From Flavobacterium terrigena (GTDB lineage: Bacteria; Bacteroidota; Bacteroidia; Flavobacteriales; Flavobacteriaceae): 64,000 nucleotides of DNA. Positions 26,591-36,611 of this stretch are shown here, piece after piece. Positions within the stretch are counted from its first letter, which is position 1, and each line of letters begins with the position of its first letter. Made by a program: the position numbers and the translations under genes. The DNA is taken from assembly GCF_900108955.1 (NCBI RefSeq), contig NZ_FNYA01000002.1, positions 620,001 to 684,000 of the forward strand, written 5' to 3'. Under the pieces are notes generated by a model that was given only the letters and a program-made list of their open reading frames with translations, ran no database searches and was not told the DNA's origin.

Positions 26591-26947
26591 TTATGAATTT
26601 CTCATTTCACAACTAGCTTCAAAAATGGCTCCAGGTTCGATGGCCAATTTTCCAACCGTAACTTCTCCAGAAATTTTAGCTGTTTTTTTAATTCCTAGTA
26701 ATTCTTCTACCACTAATTTTCCGTTAAATTTCCCTTCAATATCTATATTTTTACATATAATATTGCCTTCAACTTTACTTTTCGGACCTAATACAATTTT
26801 TCCTTTGCAAGTAATATCGCCAATTAATTCTCCATCTAAGCGTAAATCGGCAGCGCAAACTATATTTCCAGTGATTGTGGTTTGTTCTACAATTCGGTTT
26901 GTTTTACCTAATAAATCGTAGTCGGCTTTTTGTTTTTTATCTAACAT
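26591..26947 (-). CDS. bactofilin
   Basis: The 118-residue protein is a bactofilin (polymer-forming cytoskeletal protein). Its central region repeats short beta-helix turns (NIVCAADLRLDGELIGDITCKGKIVLGPKSKVEGNIICKNIDIEGKFNGKLVVEELLGIKKTAKISGEVTVG). Such proteins self-assemble into filaments without nucleotides and take part in shape or surface machinery. It begins 4 bp after the stop of the SprE-like gene, so the two are co-transcribed. Confidence 0.93.
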   Translation of the reverse strand: MLDKKQKADYDLLGKTNRIVEQTTITGNIVCAADLRLDGELIGDITCKGKIVLGPKSKVEGNIICKNIDIEGKFNGKLVVEELLGIKKTAKISGEVTVGKLAIEPGAIFEASCEMRNS

Positions 26948-26951
26948 GTTT

Positions 26952-29630
26952 TTATTTGATTTTCGCCAAATATTCTTCTAAGTTTTTCTTGACTTGAACC
27001 ACTTTATAATCTTCATTTGAGATAATAATTGGTGTGTCTTTTAGTCTATAATCTTTGTGTTCTTTCAGATAATTATAAACTGATTCTGCAGTAATTTTAT
27101 TTAAAATTCCGTGTAAAACAATCATGTTTTTGTCAACATTATAAATATCATTCGACACTTTTATTTTAGTATCCCCCGATTCTTTAGCATATTTATTTAA
27201 TCTTTCAATTAAGTTTTTATGCGAAGTTTCGTTTGGATAATTGCTTACAAAAACCAAATTAAATGTTCTTGGAGTTGCGCCAAAATCTAACTTTTCTAAA
27301 ACTGGAATATCTGTAGCTAAAATCGATTCAATTTTTTTAGTTTCTACTCCTTTAGGATAATTTTTTACAATTTTTTGCAACGCTGTTTTATAAGCTGAAA
27401 GTCCAAATAATCTTGCCGAAATTTTTGCTTTTAACACATCAAATTTAGCGTTTAACTCGTCTCCATCATATTTTTTCAGCAAGGCATCAATTTCGGCATT
27501 CGCTTCTCGATACAAACCTTTTTCAACCTTAGCATATAAGTTATTAAATTCAGAATCTGCTGTGATATCGGCATTTATTGCAGTGTTATTGAACGCAGAT
27601 GCATATCTACTATCTGGATATTCTGAAAGAATTTTTTGTTTATAAGCCATTGCTTTCTCAGGATTCTCAGAATCATATAATTGGTACAAATTATAATATG
27701 TTGGCAAAATCAATTTGCTTTCTGGTTTGTTTACTAAAATATCTTCAAAAGAAGTTATCGCTAATTTATTTTCTTTTAGTTTTTCTTTAAAAATAGAACC
27801 CAACTGAAAACGCGCATGATTAGCTTCGGTATTTAAACTATCTAAAACTTTTTCTTCTTTTGGTAATTTATCAATATAAAATGCGGTAGTATATTTTGGA
27901 ACAACACTACTTTTCGTTTTTTCATCTGGAGTTATTTCTTCAATTACTTCATCTGGATTAGTTGTATCTATCTGATTTTGATTGGAAGTTGCAACTGTTT
28001 TCCAATTGTCTCCTAATTTTCTATCCCCCCATTTTTTCTTGAAATTTAATTTTCCTTGTGCCACAGTAGCAGGATTATAAAAGTAAAAACTACTTTGCAA
28101 ACCACCCGTATTTATTGGAAAATCCGTCGATTGTTTTTTATCAAATGAAGCCTCAGCTAAAGGGTTTTTAGCAGATCCCGTATTAACTGGACTTAAACCA
28201 CCAGCACCAGGTGGCAATAACATGTTTTCGTCTGATTTACCAGAAGGCATCATGTCCGATTTCGGATTTTGATTTAAAGCATTACCACTTTCTGCTAGTT
28301 TTTTTGCTGTAATTGAATCTGAAATTTTTAATTTATCGATATAATCTTGATAATATTTAATTTTATCAGTTGGAGACATTTTTGAAACTTTAATAACACT
28401 ATCAGCCTGGCTGATAATGTCTTGATATTTCACAACATCTGCCAAGATTTCTAACTTCTTTTTTAACGGTTTAAATTCACTGTTTTTATCCGTCAAATGA
28501 ACTAATGTCGAATCTAAATATATTTTTGAAGAATGAAAATTTTTCTCTCTATAATAGATATTTGAAATGTTTTTATAGTTCGAAGCTGCTAAATATCTGT
28601 CGGTTGACATATTTCTTAGCGATTTATTATAGTTTAAAATCGCCAATTTATTATTTCCTTTTTTGTCGTAAAAAACCGCTCTTTGATGATGAATTGCATC
28701 TCTGAACTTTTTGTTTTCGATGTTTTCTAACAATTTATCAATTTTCTTATGGAAAGCAATGGTATCACCAGTTTCAAAATCGAATTGTGTAGTCTGTTTC
28801 AAATGTGCGTAAATAGTATAGTTACGAGGCGATTTACGTTTCATATCAATTACTTCCTGATACGCTACAAAAGCACTGTCTTTGTAATCTAATTTTTCGT
28901 ATAATTGTGCTAAAATAAAAGTATAACGTGCTTTTTCTTCTTTTAGTTTTGTTTCTTTTTTCGAAATTTTAACCGCTGCAATAGCACTATCTAACTTATT
29001 TGTTGTAATATAAGCTTGCGCTAAAACTGCATTTATATCTGCTAAATCTTGACTCTTTATTTTTTTCTGTCCATTTAGAGTTCTATTAAGATTTTTAATC
29101 GCTAATTGCTCGTTCTCTAATTTTAAGTTTACTTTTTCTCTCCAAACTTGTGCTTGATACACATTGTTACTATTTGGATATTTGTACAAAATATAATTAA
29201 AAGCTTCCATTGCTGGTAAATACCTGTGTTCGTAGTATCTTGATTTACCTAACATTAAATACGATTCGTCAATTTGATTGTTTTTTTCGAAACCACCAAT
29301 ATTCATTGAATGTTTCTGAATTGCTTTTGTAGCTTTGGTTTCGGCACGTTCAAAATTAGGATTTTTAGTATCACCTGGCTTTTGTTCTTCTTCGGTAATT
29401 TGCATTCTTTCTAACGGAAGCACTTCCCAAAAATTATCAGAATAAGTTGCTTTTACATCTTCAATTCCTTTTTGTAAAGCCACATCACCATTATAAAGAG
29501 TATTATATTCGGTATTAACAGAATGCCATTTTCTATTTACGAAATTGTCTTTTTTAGTAGAACAAGCCAAAAGAATGGTAATAATACCAAAGGAAAGTAT
29601 ATATTTTAATTGTATAGTTTTCAATGTCAT
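26952..29630 (-). CDS. sprE: type IX secretion/gliding lipoprotein SprE (PorW)
   Basis: The 892-residue protein has a lipoprotein signal (lipobox LLACS, Cys23) followed by tetratricopeptide repeats over most of its length. The mature start CSTKKDNFVNRKWHSVNTEYNTLYNGDVALQKGIEDVK is the pattern I know from SprE of Flavobacterium johnsoniae and PorW of Porphyromonas gingivalis. SprE is required for type IX protein secretion and gliding. It is outer-membrane anchored and faces the periplasm. The window also encodes a T9SS cargo protein at 56328-57596. The gene is 4 bp upstream of bactofilin. Confidence 0.88.
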   Translation of the reverse strand: MTLKTIQLKYILSFGIITILLACSTKKDNFVNRKWHSVNTEYNTLYNGDVALQKGIEDVKATYSDNFWEVLPLERMQITEEEQKPGDTKNPNFERAETKATKAIQKHSMNIGGFEKNNQIDESYLMLGKSRYYEHRYLPAMEAFNYILYKYPNSNNVYQAQVWREKVNLKLENEQLAIKNLNRTLNGQKKIKSQDLADINAVLAQAYITTNKLDSAIAAVKISKKETKLKEEKARYTFILAQLYEKLDYKDSAFVAYQEVIDMKRKSPRNYTIYAHLKQTTQFDFETGDTIAFHKKIDKLLENIENKKFRDAIHHQRAVFYDKKGNNKLAILNYNKSLRNMSTDRYLAASNYKNISNIYYREKNFHSSKIYLDSTLVHLTDKNSEFKPLKKKLEILADVVKYQDIISQADSVIKVSKMSPTDKIKYYQDYIDKLKISDSITAKKLAESGNALNQNPKSDMMPSGKSDENMLLPPGAGGLSPVNTGSAKNPLAEASFDKKQSTDFPINTGGLQSSFYFYNPATVAQGKLNFKKKWGDRKLGDNWKTVATSNQNQIDTTNPDEVIEEITPDEKTKSSVVPKYTTAFYIDKLPKEEKVLDSLNTEANHARFQLGSIFKEKLKENKLAITSFEDILVNKPESKLILPTYYNLYQLYDSENPEKAMAYKQKILSEYPDSRYASAFNNTAINADITADSEFNNLYAKVEKGLYREANAEIDALLKKYDGDELNAKFDVLKAKISARLFGLSAYKTALQKIVKNYPKGVETKKIESILATDIPVLEKLDFGATPRTFNLVFVSNYPNETSHKNLIERLNKYAKESGDTKIKVSNDIYNVDKNMIVLHGILNKITAESVYNYLKEHKDYRLKDTPIIISNEDYKVVQVKKNLEEYLAKIK

Positions 29631-29721
29631 AATTTTTATAAATAACTATAAATTTGGTTATTTAGTATGCTAACGTGTAAAAATAAGTTTTTTTTTTGAA
29701 AGATTTCACAACTTTTAAAGA

Positions 29722-32700
29722 TTATATCATTTCAATTAATTCCAACGCTTTGTTGATGCTTTTTACATTTTCAAAAGTAATTAAAAGTCTTAGTCCGTTT
29801 TTGGTTTCTTTCTCTTTCACTTTGCATAAATTTCCGTTTTGTTGTGCGAATTTCATCACTTTCATAAAACGGTTACTTTGGTAAAAATTAGATTGCTGAT
29901 CACCAATAAAATAACCTACCATTTTGTTTTGTTTCAGAATCAATCTTTCTAAACCAATTTGTTTCGCTTTCCATTTGATTCGAACACTGTTTAATAACGA
30001 AACTGCTTCTTTTGGTAAAGGTCCAAATCGGTCAATTAGTCGTTTTTCGTAAGCTTCTAATTCTGAAATATTTTTTACCGAACCTAATTCGCTATACAAA
30101 CTCAAACGTTCCGAAATATTATTGATATATTCATCTGGAAACAACAATTCGAAATCGGTATCAATTTGGAATTCTTTTACAAATTCTTTTGTTTCGATAT
30201 CGTTTTCTTCTTGATATAAATTAGCGAATTCATTTTCTTTTAATTCGTCAATAGCTTCGTTCATGATTTTTTGATACGTATCGAAACCAATTTCGTTGAT
30301 GAAACCACTTTGTTCACCACCTAATAAATCTCCAGCACCACGAATTTCTAAATCTTTCATCGCAATATTGAAACCGCTTCCTAAATCAGAAAATTGTACC
30401 AAAGCATTGATTCTTTTTCTAGCATCATCTGTCATCACAGAATCTGGTGGCGTGATGTAATAACAAAAAGCTTTTTTATTACTACGACCAACACGACCAC
30501 GCATTTGATGTAAATCGGAAAGTCCGAAATTGTTCGCATTATTGATGAAAATCGTATTTGCATTTGGTACATCTAAACCGCTTTCAATAATTGTGGTTGC
30601 CACCAAGACATCAAATTCACCTTCAATAAAAGCCAACATTAATTCTTCCAGTTTTTTTCCATCCATTTGTCCGTGACCAATTCCAACTTTCGCATTTGGC
30701 ACCAAACGCTGAATCATTCCAGCAACTTCCTTAATATTTTCGATTCGATTATTGATAAAAAACACTTGTCCGCCACGTTCAATTTCATACGAAATCGCAT
30801 CACGAATGGTTTCTTCACTAAAACGAATGACGTTGGTTTCAATTGGATATCTATTTGGCGGCGGCGTTGTAATTACAGATAAATCTCGCGCAGCCATTAA
30901 CGAAAACTGCAACGTTCTCGGGATTGGAGTTGCCGTTAAAGTAAGCGTATCAATATTTGCGGCAATCGTTTTTAATTTGTCTTTTACGTTCACACCAAAT
31001 TTTTGTTCTTCATCTACAATTAGCAAACCTAAATCGCGGAATTTTACGTTTTTATTCACCAATTGATGTGTTCCAATCACGATATCAACTTTTCCTTCTT
31101 CTAATCCTTTTAACGTATCTGCTTTTTGTTTTGCGGAACGGAATCGGTTCAAATAACTAACCGTAACTGGCATGTCTTTCAGCCTTTCCGTAAATGTTCG
31201 ATAATGTTGGTACGCTAAGATGGTTGTTGGCACTAAAATCGCTACTTGTTTTCCGTTATCAACCGCTTTAAATGCGGCACGAATCGCGACTTCTGTTTTT
31301 CCGAAACCAACATCGCCACAAACCAAACGGTCCATTGGACGATCGTTTTCCATGTCCATTTTTACATCTTGTGTCGCCGTAATTTGGTCTGGCGTATCTT
31401 CGTAAATAAAAGAACTTTCCAACTCTTTTTGCATGTAAGAATCTGGTCCGAAAGCATAACCTTTATCCAAACGACGTTTCGCATACAATTGAATTAAATT
31501 GAACGCAATATGTTTAACTCGAGCTTTGGTTTTTTGTTTTAGGGCTTTCCAAACACCACTTCCTAATTTGTAAATTTTTGGTGGCGCGCCATCTTTTCCA
31601 GTGTATTTTGAAATTTTATGAAGTGAATGAATACTTACATAAACAATATCATTATCAGCATAAACTAACTTAATAGCTTCTTGCGTTTTACCTTCGACTT
31701 GAATTTTTTGCAAACCTCCGAATTTCCCAATTCCGTGATCGATGTGTGTGACATAATCACCTATTGACAAAGCGGTTAATTCTTTTAAAGTCACCGTTTG
31801 CTTTTTCGAAGCGTTATTTTTGATGGAAAATTTATGATAACGTTCAAAGATTTGATGATCGGTATAACATGCAATTTGCAATTCTTCATCAATGAAACCT
31901 GAAAATAAAGGAAAAACAATATTGTCGTATTTGTCTTTTACATTTTTAGCCGCATCTTCATCGATATCTTTAAAAATTTCTTTGAATCTTTTGGCTTGAT
32001 TTTCGTTCGAAGAAAACAGGAAATTCTTAATTCCGTTATGATAATTATCGTTTAAATTATTCATCAACAAATCGAATTGTTTATTGAACGAAGGTTGTGG
32101 TTGTGTGTGAAATTGAAATGTTTTTTCCGATTTAAAAACTGGACTTTTATCTAATTCGATCACCGAAAAATCTAACGCTCTTTTTAAAAATGTTTCCTGG
32201 TTGACGAATAATTCTTCAGGTTTAGAATGATTTATAGTAAGCGTTAATTTCGAATAGGCTTCTTTTGCTTTTTCGTATAATCGGTCTAATTTACTTCCTA
32301 AGGAATCCGTATTTTGAAGAACAATGACTGTTTTTTCTGAAATATAATCTAAGAAATTTTCGCGTTTTTCTTGTAAAACTTTATTTTCTACATTGGGAAT
32401 AATCGCAATTTTAGTCACTTTTTCTTTAGACAATTGCGTTTCAATATCGAATGTTCTGATACTATCAACTTCATCCCCAAAAAATTCAATTCTGTACGGA
32501 ATATCATTTGAAAAAGAAAACACATCAATAATTCCACCACGAACCGAAAACTCTCCAGGTTCTGAAACAAAATCGACACGTTTAAAATTGTACTCAAACA
32601 ACGTTTCATTAATAAAATCGATAGATAATTTATCGTTTACATGAACTTTTAAGGTGTTTTTATCTAATTCTTTTCGGGTAACCACTTTTTCGAAAATCGC

Positions 32701-33075
32701 ATCCGTATAAGAAACAATTATGGCTGGTTTTTTTCTAGAATTGATTCGGTTTAAAACTTCAGCACGAAGCAAAACATTGGCGTTATCGGTTTCTTCAATT
32801 TGATATGGTCGACGGAAAGAACCCGGATAAAACAACACATCTTGGTCGTTTATCAACGTTTCTAAATCGTTTAAATAATAGGCAGCTTCTTCCTTATCAT
32901 TGAATAATAATAAAAAAGGCAATTCCGATTTTTTAAACAAGGCATCAACAACAAATGATAGCGAAGAACCCACTAATCCAGTGGCATTTATTTTTTTACG
33001 AGACGCAAAAAATTCAGCAATTTGTCCAATTTTTGGATTTTGCTGATATTTTTGAATGATTTCTGATTTACTCAA
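29722..33075 (-). CDS. mfd: transcription-repair coupling factor
   Basis: The 1117-residue protein is a full-length Mfd. The UvrB-like N-terminal part (about 1-330), the RNA-polymerase-interaction region (IGDYVTHIDHGIGKF, about 420-480), and the helicase core with GDVGFGKTEVAIRAAF, DEEQKFGV, TATPIPRTL and QMRGRVGRS are all visible, followed by the TRCF C-terminal domain. It moves stalled RNA polymerase off DNA lesions and recruits UvrA. Cytoplasmic. It lies downstream of a lipoprotein gene and upstream of sprE without clear functional linkage. Confidence 0.97.
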   Translation of the reverse strand: MSKSEIIQKYQQNPKIGQIAEFFASRKKINATGLVGSSLSFVVDALFKKSELPFLLLFNDKEEAAYYLNDLETLINDQDVLFYPGSFRRPYQIEETDNANVLLRAEVLNRINSRKKPAIIVSYTDAIFEKVVTRKELDKNTLKVHVNDKLSIDFINETLFEYNFKRVDFVSEPGEFSVRGGIIDVFSFSNDIPYRIEFFGDEVDSIRTFDIETQLSKEKVTKIAIIPNVENKVLQEKRENFLDYISEKTVIVLQNTDSLGSKLDRLYEKAKEAYSKLTLTINHSKPEELFVNQETFLKRALDFSVIELDKSPVFKSEKTFQFHTQPQPSFNKQFDLLMNNLNDNYHNGIKNFLFSSNENQAKRFKEIFKDIDEDAAKNVKDKYDNIVFPLFSGFIDEELQIACYTDHQIFERYHKFSIKNNASKKQTVTLKELTALSIGDYVTHIDHGIGKFGGLQKIQVEGKTQEAIKLVYADNDIVYVSIHSLHKISKYTGKDGAPPKIYKLGSGVWKALKQKTKARVKHIAFNLIQLYAKRRLDKGYAFGPDSYMQKELESSFIYEDTPDQITATQDVKMDMENDRPMDRLVCGDVGFGKTEVAIRAAFKAVDNGKQVAILVPTTILAYQHYRTFTERLKDMPVTVSYLNRFRSAKQKADTLKGLEEGKVDIVIGTHQLVNKNVKFRDLGLLIVDEEQKFGVNVKDKLKTIAANIDTLTLTATPIPRTLQFSLMAARDLSVITTPPPNRYPIETNVIRFSEETIRDAISYEIERGGQVFFINNRIENIKEVAGMIQRLVPNAKVGIGHGQMDGKKLEELMLAFIEGEFDVLVATTIIESGLDVPNANTIFINNANNFGLSDLHQMRGRVGRSNKKAFCYYITPPDSVMTDDARKRINALVQFSDLGSGFNIAMKDLEIRGAGDLLGGEQSGFINEIGFDTYQKIMNEAIDELKENEFANLYQEENDIETKEFVKEFQIDTDFELLFPDEYINNISERLSLYSELGSVKNISELEAYEKRLIDRFGPLPKEAVSLLNSVRIKWKAKQIGLERLILKQNKMVGYFIGDQQSNFYQSNRFMKVMKFAQQNGNLCKVKEKETKNGLRLLITFENVKSINKALELIEMI

Positions 33076-33108
33076 AGTGTTTTATTTTGTAAACCGGAAT
33101 TAAAAAAA

Positions 33109-33756
33109 TTAATTATTAGGCTTTTTTAAAACGGTTTTTTTATCTTTTTCTAATATTTCTTTCTGCTCTAAATCGTCGAAATTTATAGCTTTCGCATTTC
33201 GAGTTGTATCGCTTACGCTGATAATTCTTGGTTCACCAATTTCTGTTGGGATTCTACTTTTCACTACAATTTCTTCACATTGCATGTAAAAAGCAGTCAT
33301 TTCTTTATTTATGGCTTTAATCAAATCTTCCACTTTTTCGTGAGGCACAATGTCCAAAGAAAAATAGGTATCTAAAGCTAAAATTTTAGTTTGTAAGGCC
33401 ACAATTCTGCTTCGTACTTGAGGTTTATTAAATCTTGATGGCACACTTAAATGTAAACTATCCGATTTTGAAACCAAATTTAAAACCTTCTGTTTGAAAG
33501 CACTAATAGATGATTTTGGTTTTTGCTTGATTTCTTGTTCAAAACTTTGCCATTCTTTCCATTGGTTTAAAACCGAACTCACTTCGACACTTGCATTTGG
33601 AATATTTAACAACCAAGCTTTATTGATTTGATCAAAAGATTCTCTGTTTTTTTTCTCCATTTTTTGGACTAGTAGAAGTTGTTCCTCATTATCTTTACAA
33701 GAAAAAAACAAAAAACCGCTAAAAACAGAAAGTATAAGTATTTTAAAAAAATTCAT
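33109..33756 (-). CDS. lipoprotein of unknown function
   Basis: The start at 33756 (MNFFKILILSVFSGFLFFSC) gives a standard lipoprotein signal; an in-frame ATG at 33780 would add eight polar residues. The mature protein of about 195 residues is mostly helical and charged (AFKQKVLNLVSKSDSLH, RSRIVALQTKILALDTYFSLD). No domain is recognised. It lies 33 bp upstream of mfd on the same strand. Confidence 0.72.
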   Translation of the reverse strand: MNFFKILILSVFSGFLFFSCKDNEEQLLLVQKMEKKNRESFDQINKAWLLNIPNASVEVSSVLNQWKEWQSFEQEIKQKPKSSISAFKQKVLNLVSKSDSLHLSVPSRFNKPQVRSRIVALQTKILALDTYFSLDIVPHEKVEDLIKAINKEMTAFYMQCEEIVVKSRIPTEIGEPRIISVSDTTRNAKAINFDDLEQKEILEKDKKTVLKKPNN

Positions 33757-33905
33757 TTCCTTTAGAATTATGAACTGCAAATTTACAAATGTTTATAGGA
33801 TTATTTAAAAAATTGCGTTAAATATATAATTAATAATTCGAAAGGGTATTTTTCATAAAAATCAAAAAAAAAGTTCAAAAAAAAGAGTTATTATTGTCAA
33901 TATTT

Positions 33906-33913
33906 TATCTTTG
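33906..33913 (+). promoter_or_regulatory. -7 promoter box of threonine dehydrogenase gene
   Basis: TATCTTTG matches TAnnTTTG and lies 19 bp before the ATG at 33933. This position excludes the in-frame ATG at 33894 as the normal start, since it would precede the transcription start. Confidence 0.65.
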
Positions 33914-33932
33914 TGATTCAAAACATACAACT

Positions 33933-34886
33933 ATGCAAACCAAAATATTAATCATTGGCGCTTGTGGACAAATAGGCACCGAACTTACAGCAAAACTACG
34001 TGAAACCTATGGTGTTGAGAACGTGGTTGCTTCAGATATTAGAAAATTAGAAAATGACGTTGTAAACAATGGAATTTTTGAGGTTGTAAACGCTTTAGAT
34101 TACAATCAAATTGAGCAATTAATTGAAAAATATCAGATTACTGATGTGTATTTAATGGCTGCTTTATTATCTGCAACTGCTGAAAAAAATCCAGCATTTG
34201 CTTGGGATTTGAACATGAATTCATTATTTCATGTTTTAAATTTAGCGAAAGCAGGAAAAATTAAAAAAATATTTTGGCCTTCAAGTATTGCGGTTTTCGG
34301 ACCAACAACTCCAAGAGAAAACACACCACAATATACGGTTATGGAACCAAGTACGGTTTACGGAATTTCAAAACAAACTGGTGAGCGTTGGGCAGAATAT
34401 TACAACAAACAATATGGTGTAGATATTAGAAGCATCAGATATCCAGGTTTAATTAGCTGGAGTACAGAAGCTGGTGGTGGAACTACAGATTACGCGGTTG
34501 ATATTTATCACAAAGCGATAACTGATGGGAAATTTACAAGTTTTTTATCTGAAAATTCTGCTTTACCGATGATGTATATGGACGATGCAATAAAAGCTAC
34601 GATTAGTATTATGCAAGCGGATGCTGAGGATATCAAAATTCGTTCTTCGTACAATTTATCTGGAATGAGTTTTACTCCGAAACAATTAGCAGAAGAAATC
34701 ACGAAACATTATCCAAATTTCACCATTAATTACGAACCTGATTTCCGTCAGAAAATTGCCGACAGTTGGCCAGCTAGTATTGACGATAGTTCAGCAAGAG
34801 AAGATTGGGGTTGGAAAAATGATTTCAACATTGAAAACATGACGGTTGACATGTTTAAGAATTTAAAAGAAACAATTTACAAATAA
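33933..34886 (+). CDS. L-threonine dehydrogenase (SDR type)
   Basis: The protein has 317 residues from the start at 33933 (MQTKILIIGACGQIGTEL). It is an extended short-chain dehydrogenase with the NAD loop GACGQIG, the Ser in FWPSSIAVFG and the YGISK catalytic pair, plus YPGLISW and DSWPASIDDSSAREDWGW. These features are those of epimerase-like L-threonine 3-dehydrogenase, known from Flavobacterium frigidimaris. It oxidises threonine to 2-amino-3-ketobutyrate. It is cytoplasmic and monocistronic, with its own promoter and terminator. Confidence 0.87.
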   Translation: MQTKILIIGACGQIGTELTAKLRETYGVENVVASDIRKLENDVVNNGIFEVVNALDYNQIEQLIEKYQITDVYLMAALLSATAEKNPAFAWDLNMNSLFHVLNLAKAGKIKKIFWPSSIAVFGPTTPRENTPQYTVMEPSTVYGISKQTGERWAEYYNKQYGVDIRSIRYPGLISWSTEAGGGTTDYAVDIYHKAITDGKFTSFLSENSALPMMYMDDAIKATISIMQADAEDIKIRSSYNLSGMSFTPKQLAEEITKHYPNFTINYEPDFRQKIADSWPASIDDSSAREDWGWKNDFNIENMTVDMFKNLKETIYK

Positions 34887-34914
34887 AAAAAAGGCGATTT
34901 ATTCGCCTTTTTTT
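34885..34914. terminator. bidirectional terminator between convergent genes
   Basis: AAAAAAAGGCGA-TTTAT-TCGCCTTTTTTT can form a hairpin on either strand. The stop codon of the minus-strand lipoprotein gene (34899-34901) lies in its loop, and the plus-strand stop (34884-34886) overlaps its left edge. Confidence 0.85.
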
Positions 34915-35414
34915 AGTTTTTCTATTTCCTTATCCTCGATAAGAGATTTTATTTTTACGACTTCATCCGTATTGTCATTTGGAATAGTCATGGATAATAC
35001 ATAATGTCTTATTTTCCAATTTCCGTTAGCATCAGCAACTAAAACACCGCTACCACGACAAATTTTCATTTGCGTATTGAGTAATTCATCAAACCAAACC
35101 GTTTTCATATCCAAAGAAAAATAAATATTTCTTTCTAAAGCGGTAAAATTCCAGGCTCTACCTCTATCGAAATATGGTTTCGAAAATTTTATAAATTCTT
35201 GTTTGTTCCAGTTTTCTGTAGGATCCGTTCCAATGTAAATGGCATCTTCCGTCAACACGTCAAAATAAGCATTGAAATTAGCTTGACCTGCTGCTTTGTG
35301 CCAATTATCTAAAATTAAATTAATTTCAGATTTCACGTTTTCACTACTTTTTGGTTGAGCCGATTTACATCCAATAAAAACCAATCCTAATAATACAACT
35401 ATAACTTTTCTCAT
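34899..35414 (-). CDS. NTF2/SnoaL-like lipoprotein
   Basis: The 171-residue protein has a lipoprotein signal (lipobox FIGC, Cys16) followed by a nuclear-transport-factor-2/SnoaL-like domain (LDNWHKAAGQANFNAYFDVLTEDAIYIGTDPTENW...WKIRHYVLSM). This cone-shaped fold binds small ligands or acts as an isomerase, but no specific catalytic residues are visible. Its ATG overlaps the stop of the permease gene by 4 bp, indicating coupling. Confidence 0.83.
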   Translation of the reverse strand: MRKVIVVLLGLVFIGCKSAQPKSSENVKSEINLILDNWHKAAGQANFNAYFDVLTEDAIYIGTDPTENWNKQEFIKFSKPYFDRGRAWNFTALERNIYFSLDMKTVWFDELLNTQMKICRGSGVLVADANGNWKIRHYVLSMTIPNDNTDEVVKIKSLIEDKEIEKLKKGE

Positions 35415-36610
35415 TCTAATAATTTTTTAGATACCGTACTACTCGCAATTTTAGAAGCTATAAATCCTAAAATTACAATCGTGAACAATACAATTAAAAT
35501 ATTTTTTGTTTCGAAAACAACTGGATATGCTAATGATGGCGTGATCATGATTAATTCAAATTGTTGTTGAGCTAAAACGACAACAATTCCTAAAACCAAA
35601 CCTAATATTCCACCAAATATGGAAATGATATTTCCTTGAAATAAGAAAATATTTTTCAAGTATTTCATTTCAATTCCTAAATTATATAAGGTTTTCAAAT
35701 TGCTTTTCTTTTCGATAATCATCATAATAATCGCACCAATTAAATTGAATAAAGCAATTATGATAACTAAAGTAAAAATAAGATAAACGGCAATGTTTTC
35801 AGTATTTAGCATTTTATACAAAGCGTCATTTAATTGCGCTCTGTTTTTTACTTTTACCTGATTTGGAAAAATCTTATTTATGGTTTCAATCGCATCAGAT
35901 TCTGAAACGTTTGGCGCCATTTTAAAGTCAATATAGGTTAACTGATTCGGTTTGTAATTCAGTAAATCTTGCGCTAATGGAATTGAAGAAAAAATATATT
36001 TCTCATCAATATCTTCGCTAACCTGAAAAATTCCAGAAGTTTGTAATGGTGCTTTATTAAAATCATCTTCAGGGTTTTCAATCATTCCCGAACCTGGTTT
36101 CGGTACATAAACTTCTAAAACATTATTAAAGTCGAAAAGTCCTAAAGCTAATTTTCTAGAAATTCCAGAACCAACAACAACTTGATTCGTATTTGGTTCT
36201 AACCAATCTCCAGCATATAAAAATTTATTGAAACCGTTTACAGCTATGAAATTATTATCGACACCTTTTAAATAGGCCACATGTTCCTTATTATTATAGT
36301 AGAACAAAGCGCGTTCTTCTACAATTTTAGTATACTTAGCAAATTCTTTAGCTGATTTTAATTTGTTTTCTTGAACTTCGGAAATGAAGAATGTTTTTCC
36401 TTTTAGGGTTTCAATACGTAAATCGGGATCAGTGGCATTTGTGAAACTTAAACTGAAATCGCGCAAGCCACTAAAAACAGAAAGCACTACAAAAAGTGCC
36501 ATAGCGCCAACTATAATTCCGAAAGAAGCAATAAAAGTAATTACGTTTATAGCGGTAGTTTTAGACAAACTAAAAGCATATCTTTTGGCTATGTAAAACG
36601 GAAAATTCAA
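35411..36610 (-). CDS. FtsX/LolC-type ABC permease
   Basis: The 399-residue protein has the four-helix FtsX/MacB topology: one N-terminal membrane segment (about 20-45), a large periplasmic domain (about 50-265) and three segments at the C-terminus (about 275-300, 320-350, 365-390). The opening NFPFYIAKRYAFSLSKTTAINVITFIASFGIIVGAMALFVVLSVFSGLR is the LolC/LolE signature. It probably releases lipoproteins from the inner membrane with a LolD ATPase encoded elsewhere. It is 1 bp downstream of rbfA. Confidence 0.87.
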   Translation of the reverse strand: MNFPFYIAKRYAFSLSKTTAINVITFIASFGIIVGAMALFVVLSVFSGLRDFSLSFTNATDPDLRIETLKGKTFFISEVQENKLKSAKEFAKYTKIVEERALFYYNNKEHVAYLKGVDNNFIAVNGFNKFLYAGDWLEPNTNQVVVGSGISRKLALGLFDFNNVLEVYVPKPGSGMIENPEDDFNKAPLQTSGIFQVSEDIDEKYIFSSIPLAQDLLNYKPNQLTYIDFKMAPNVSESDAIETINKIFPNQVKVKNRAQLNDALYKMLNTENIAVYLIFTLVIIIALFNLIGAIIMMIIEKKSNLKTLYNLGIEMKYLKNIFLFQGNIISIFGGILGLVLGIVVVLAQQQFELIMITPSLAYPVVFETKNILIVLFTIVILGFIASKIASSTVSKKLLE

Positions 36611-36611
36611 T

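Noticed and set aside
30667-31497. Several plus-strand frames opposite mfd
   Set aside because: They are antisense to well conserved helicase motifs and have no promoter or family features.
33894-33932. Upstream start of the threonine dehydrogenase gene
   Set aside because: The added residues precede the -7 promoter box and do not resemble the family N-terminus.
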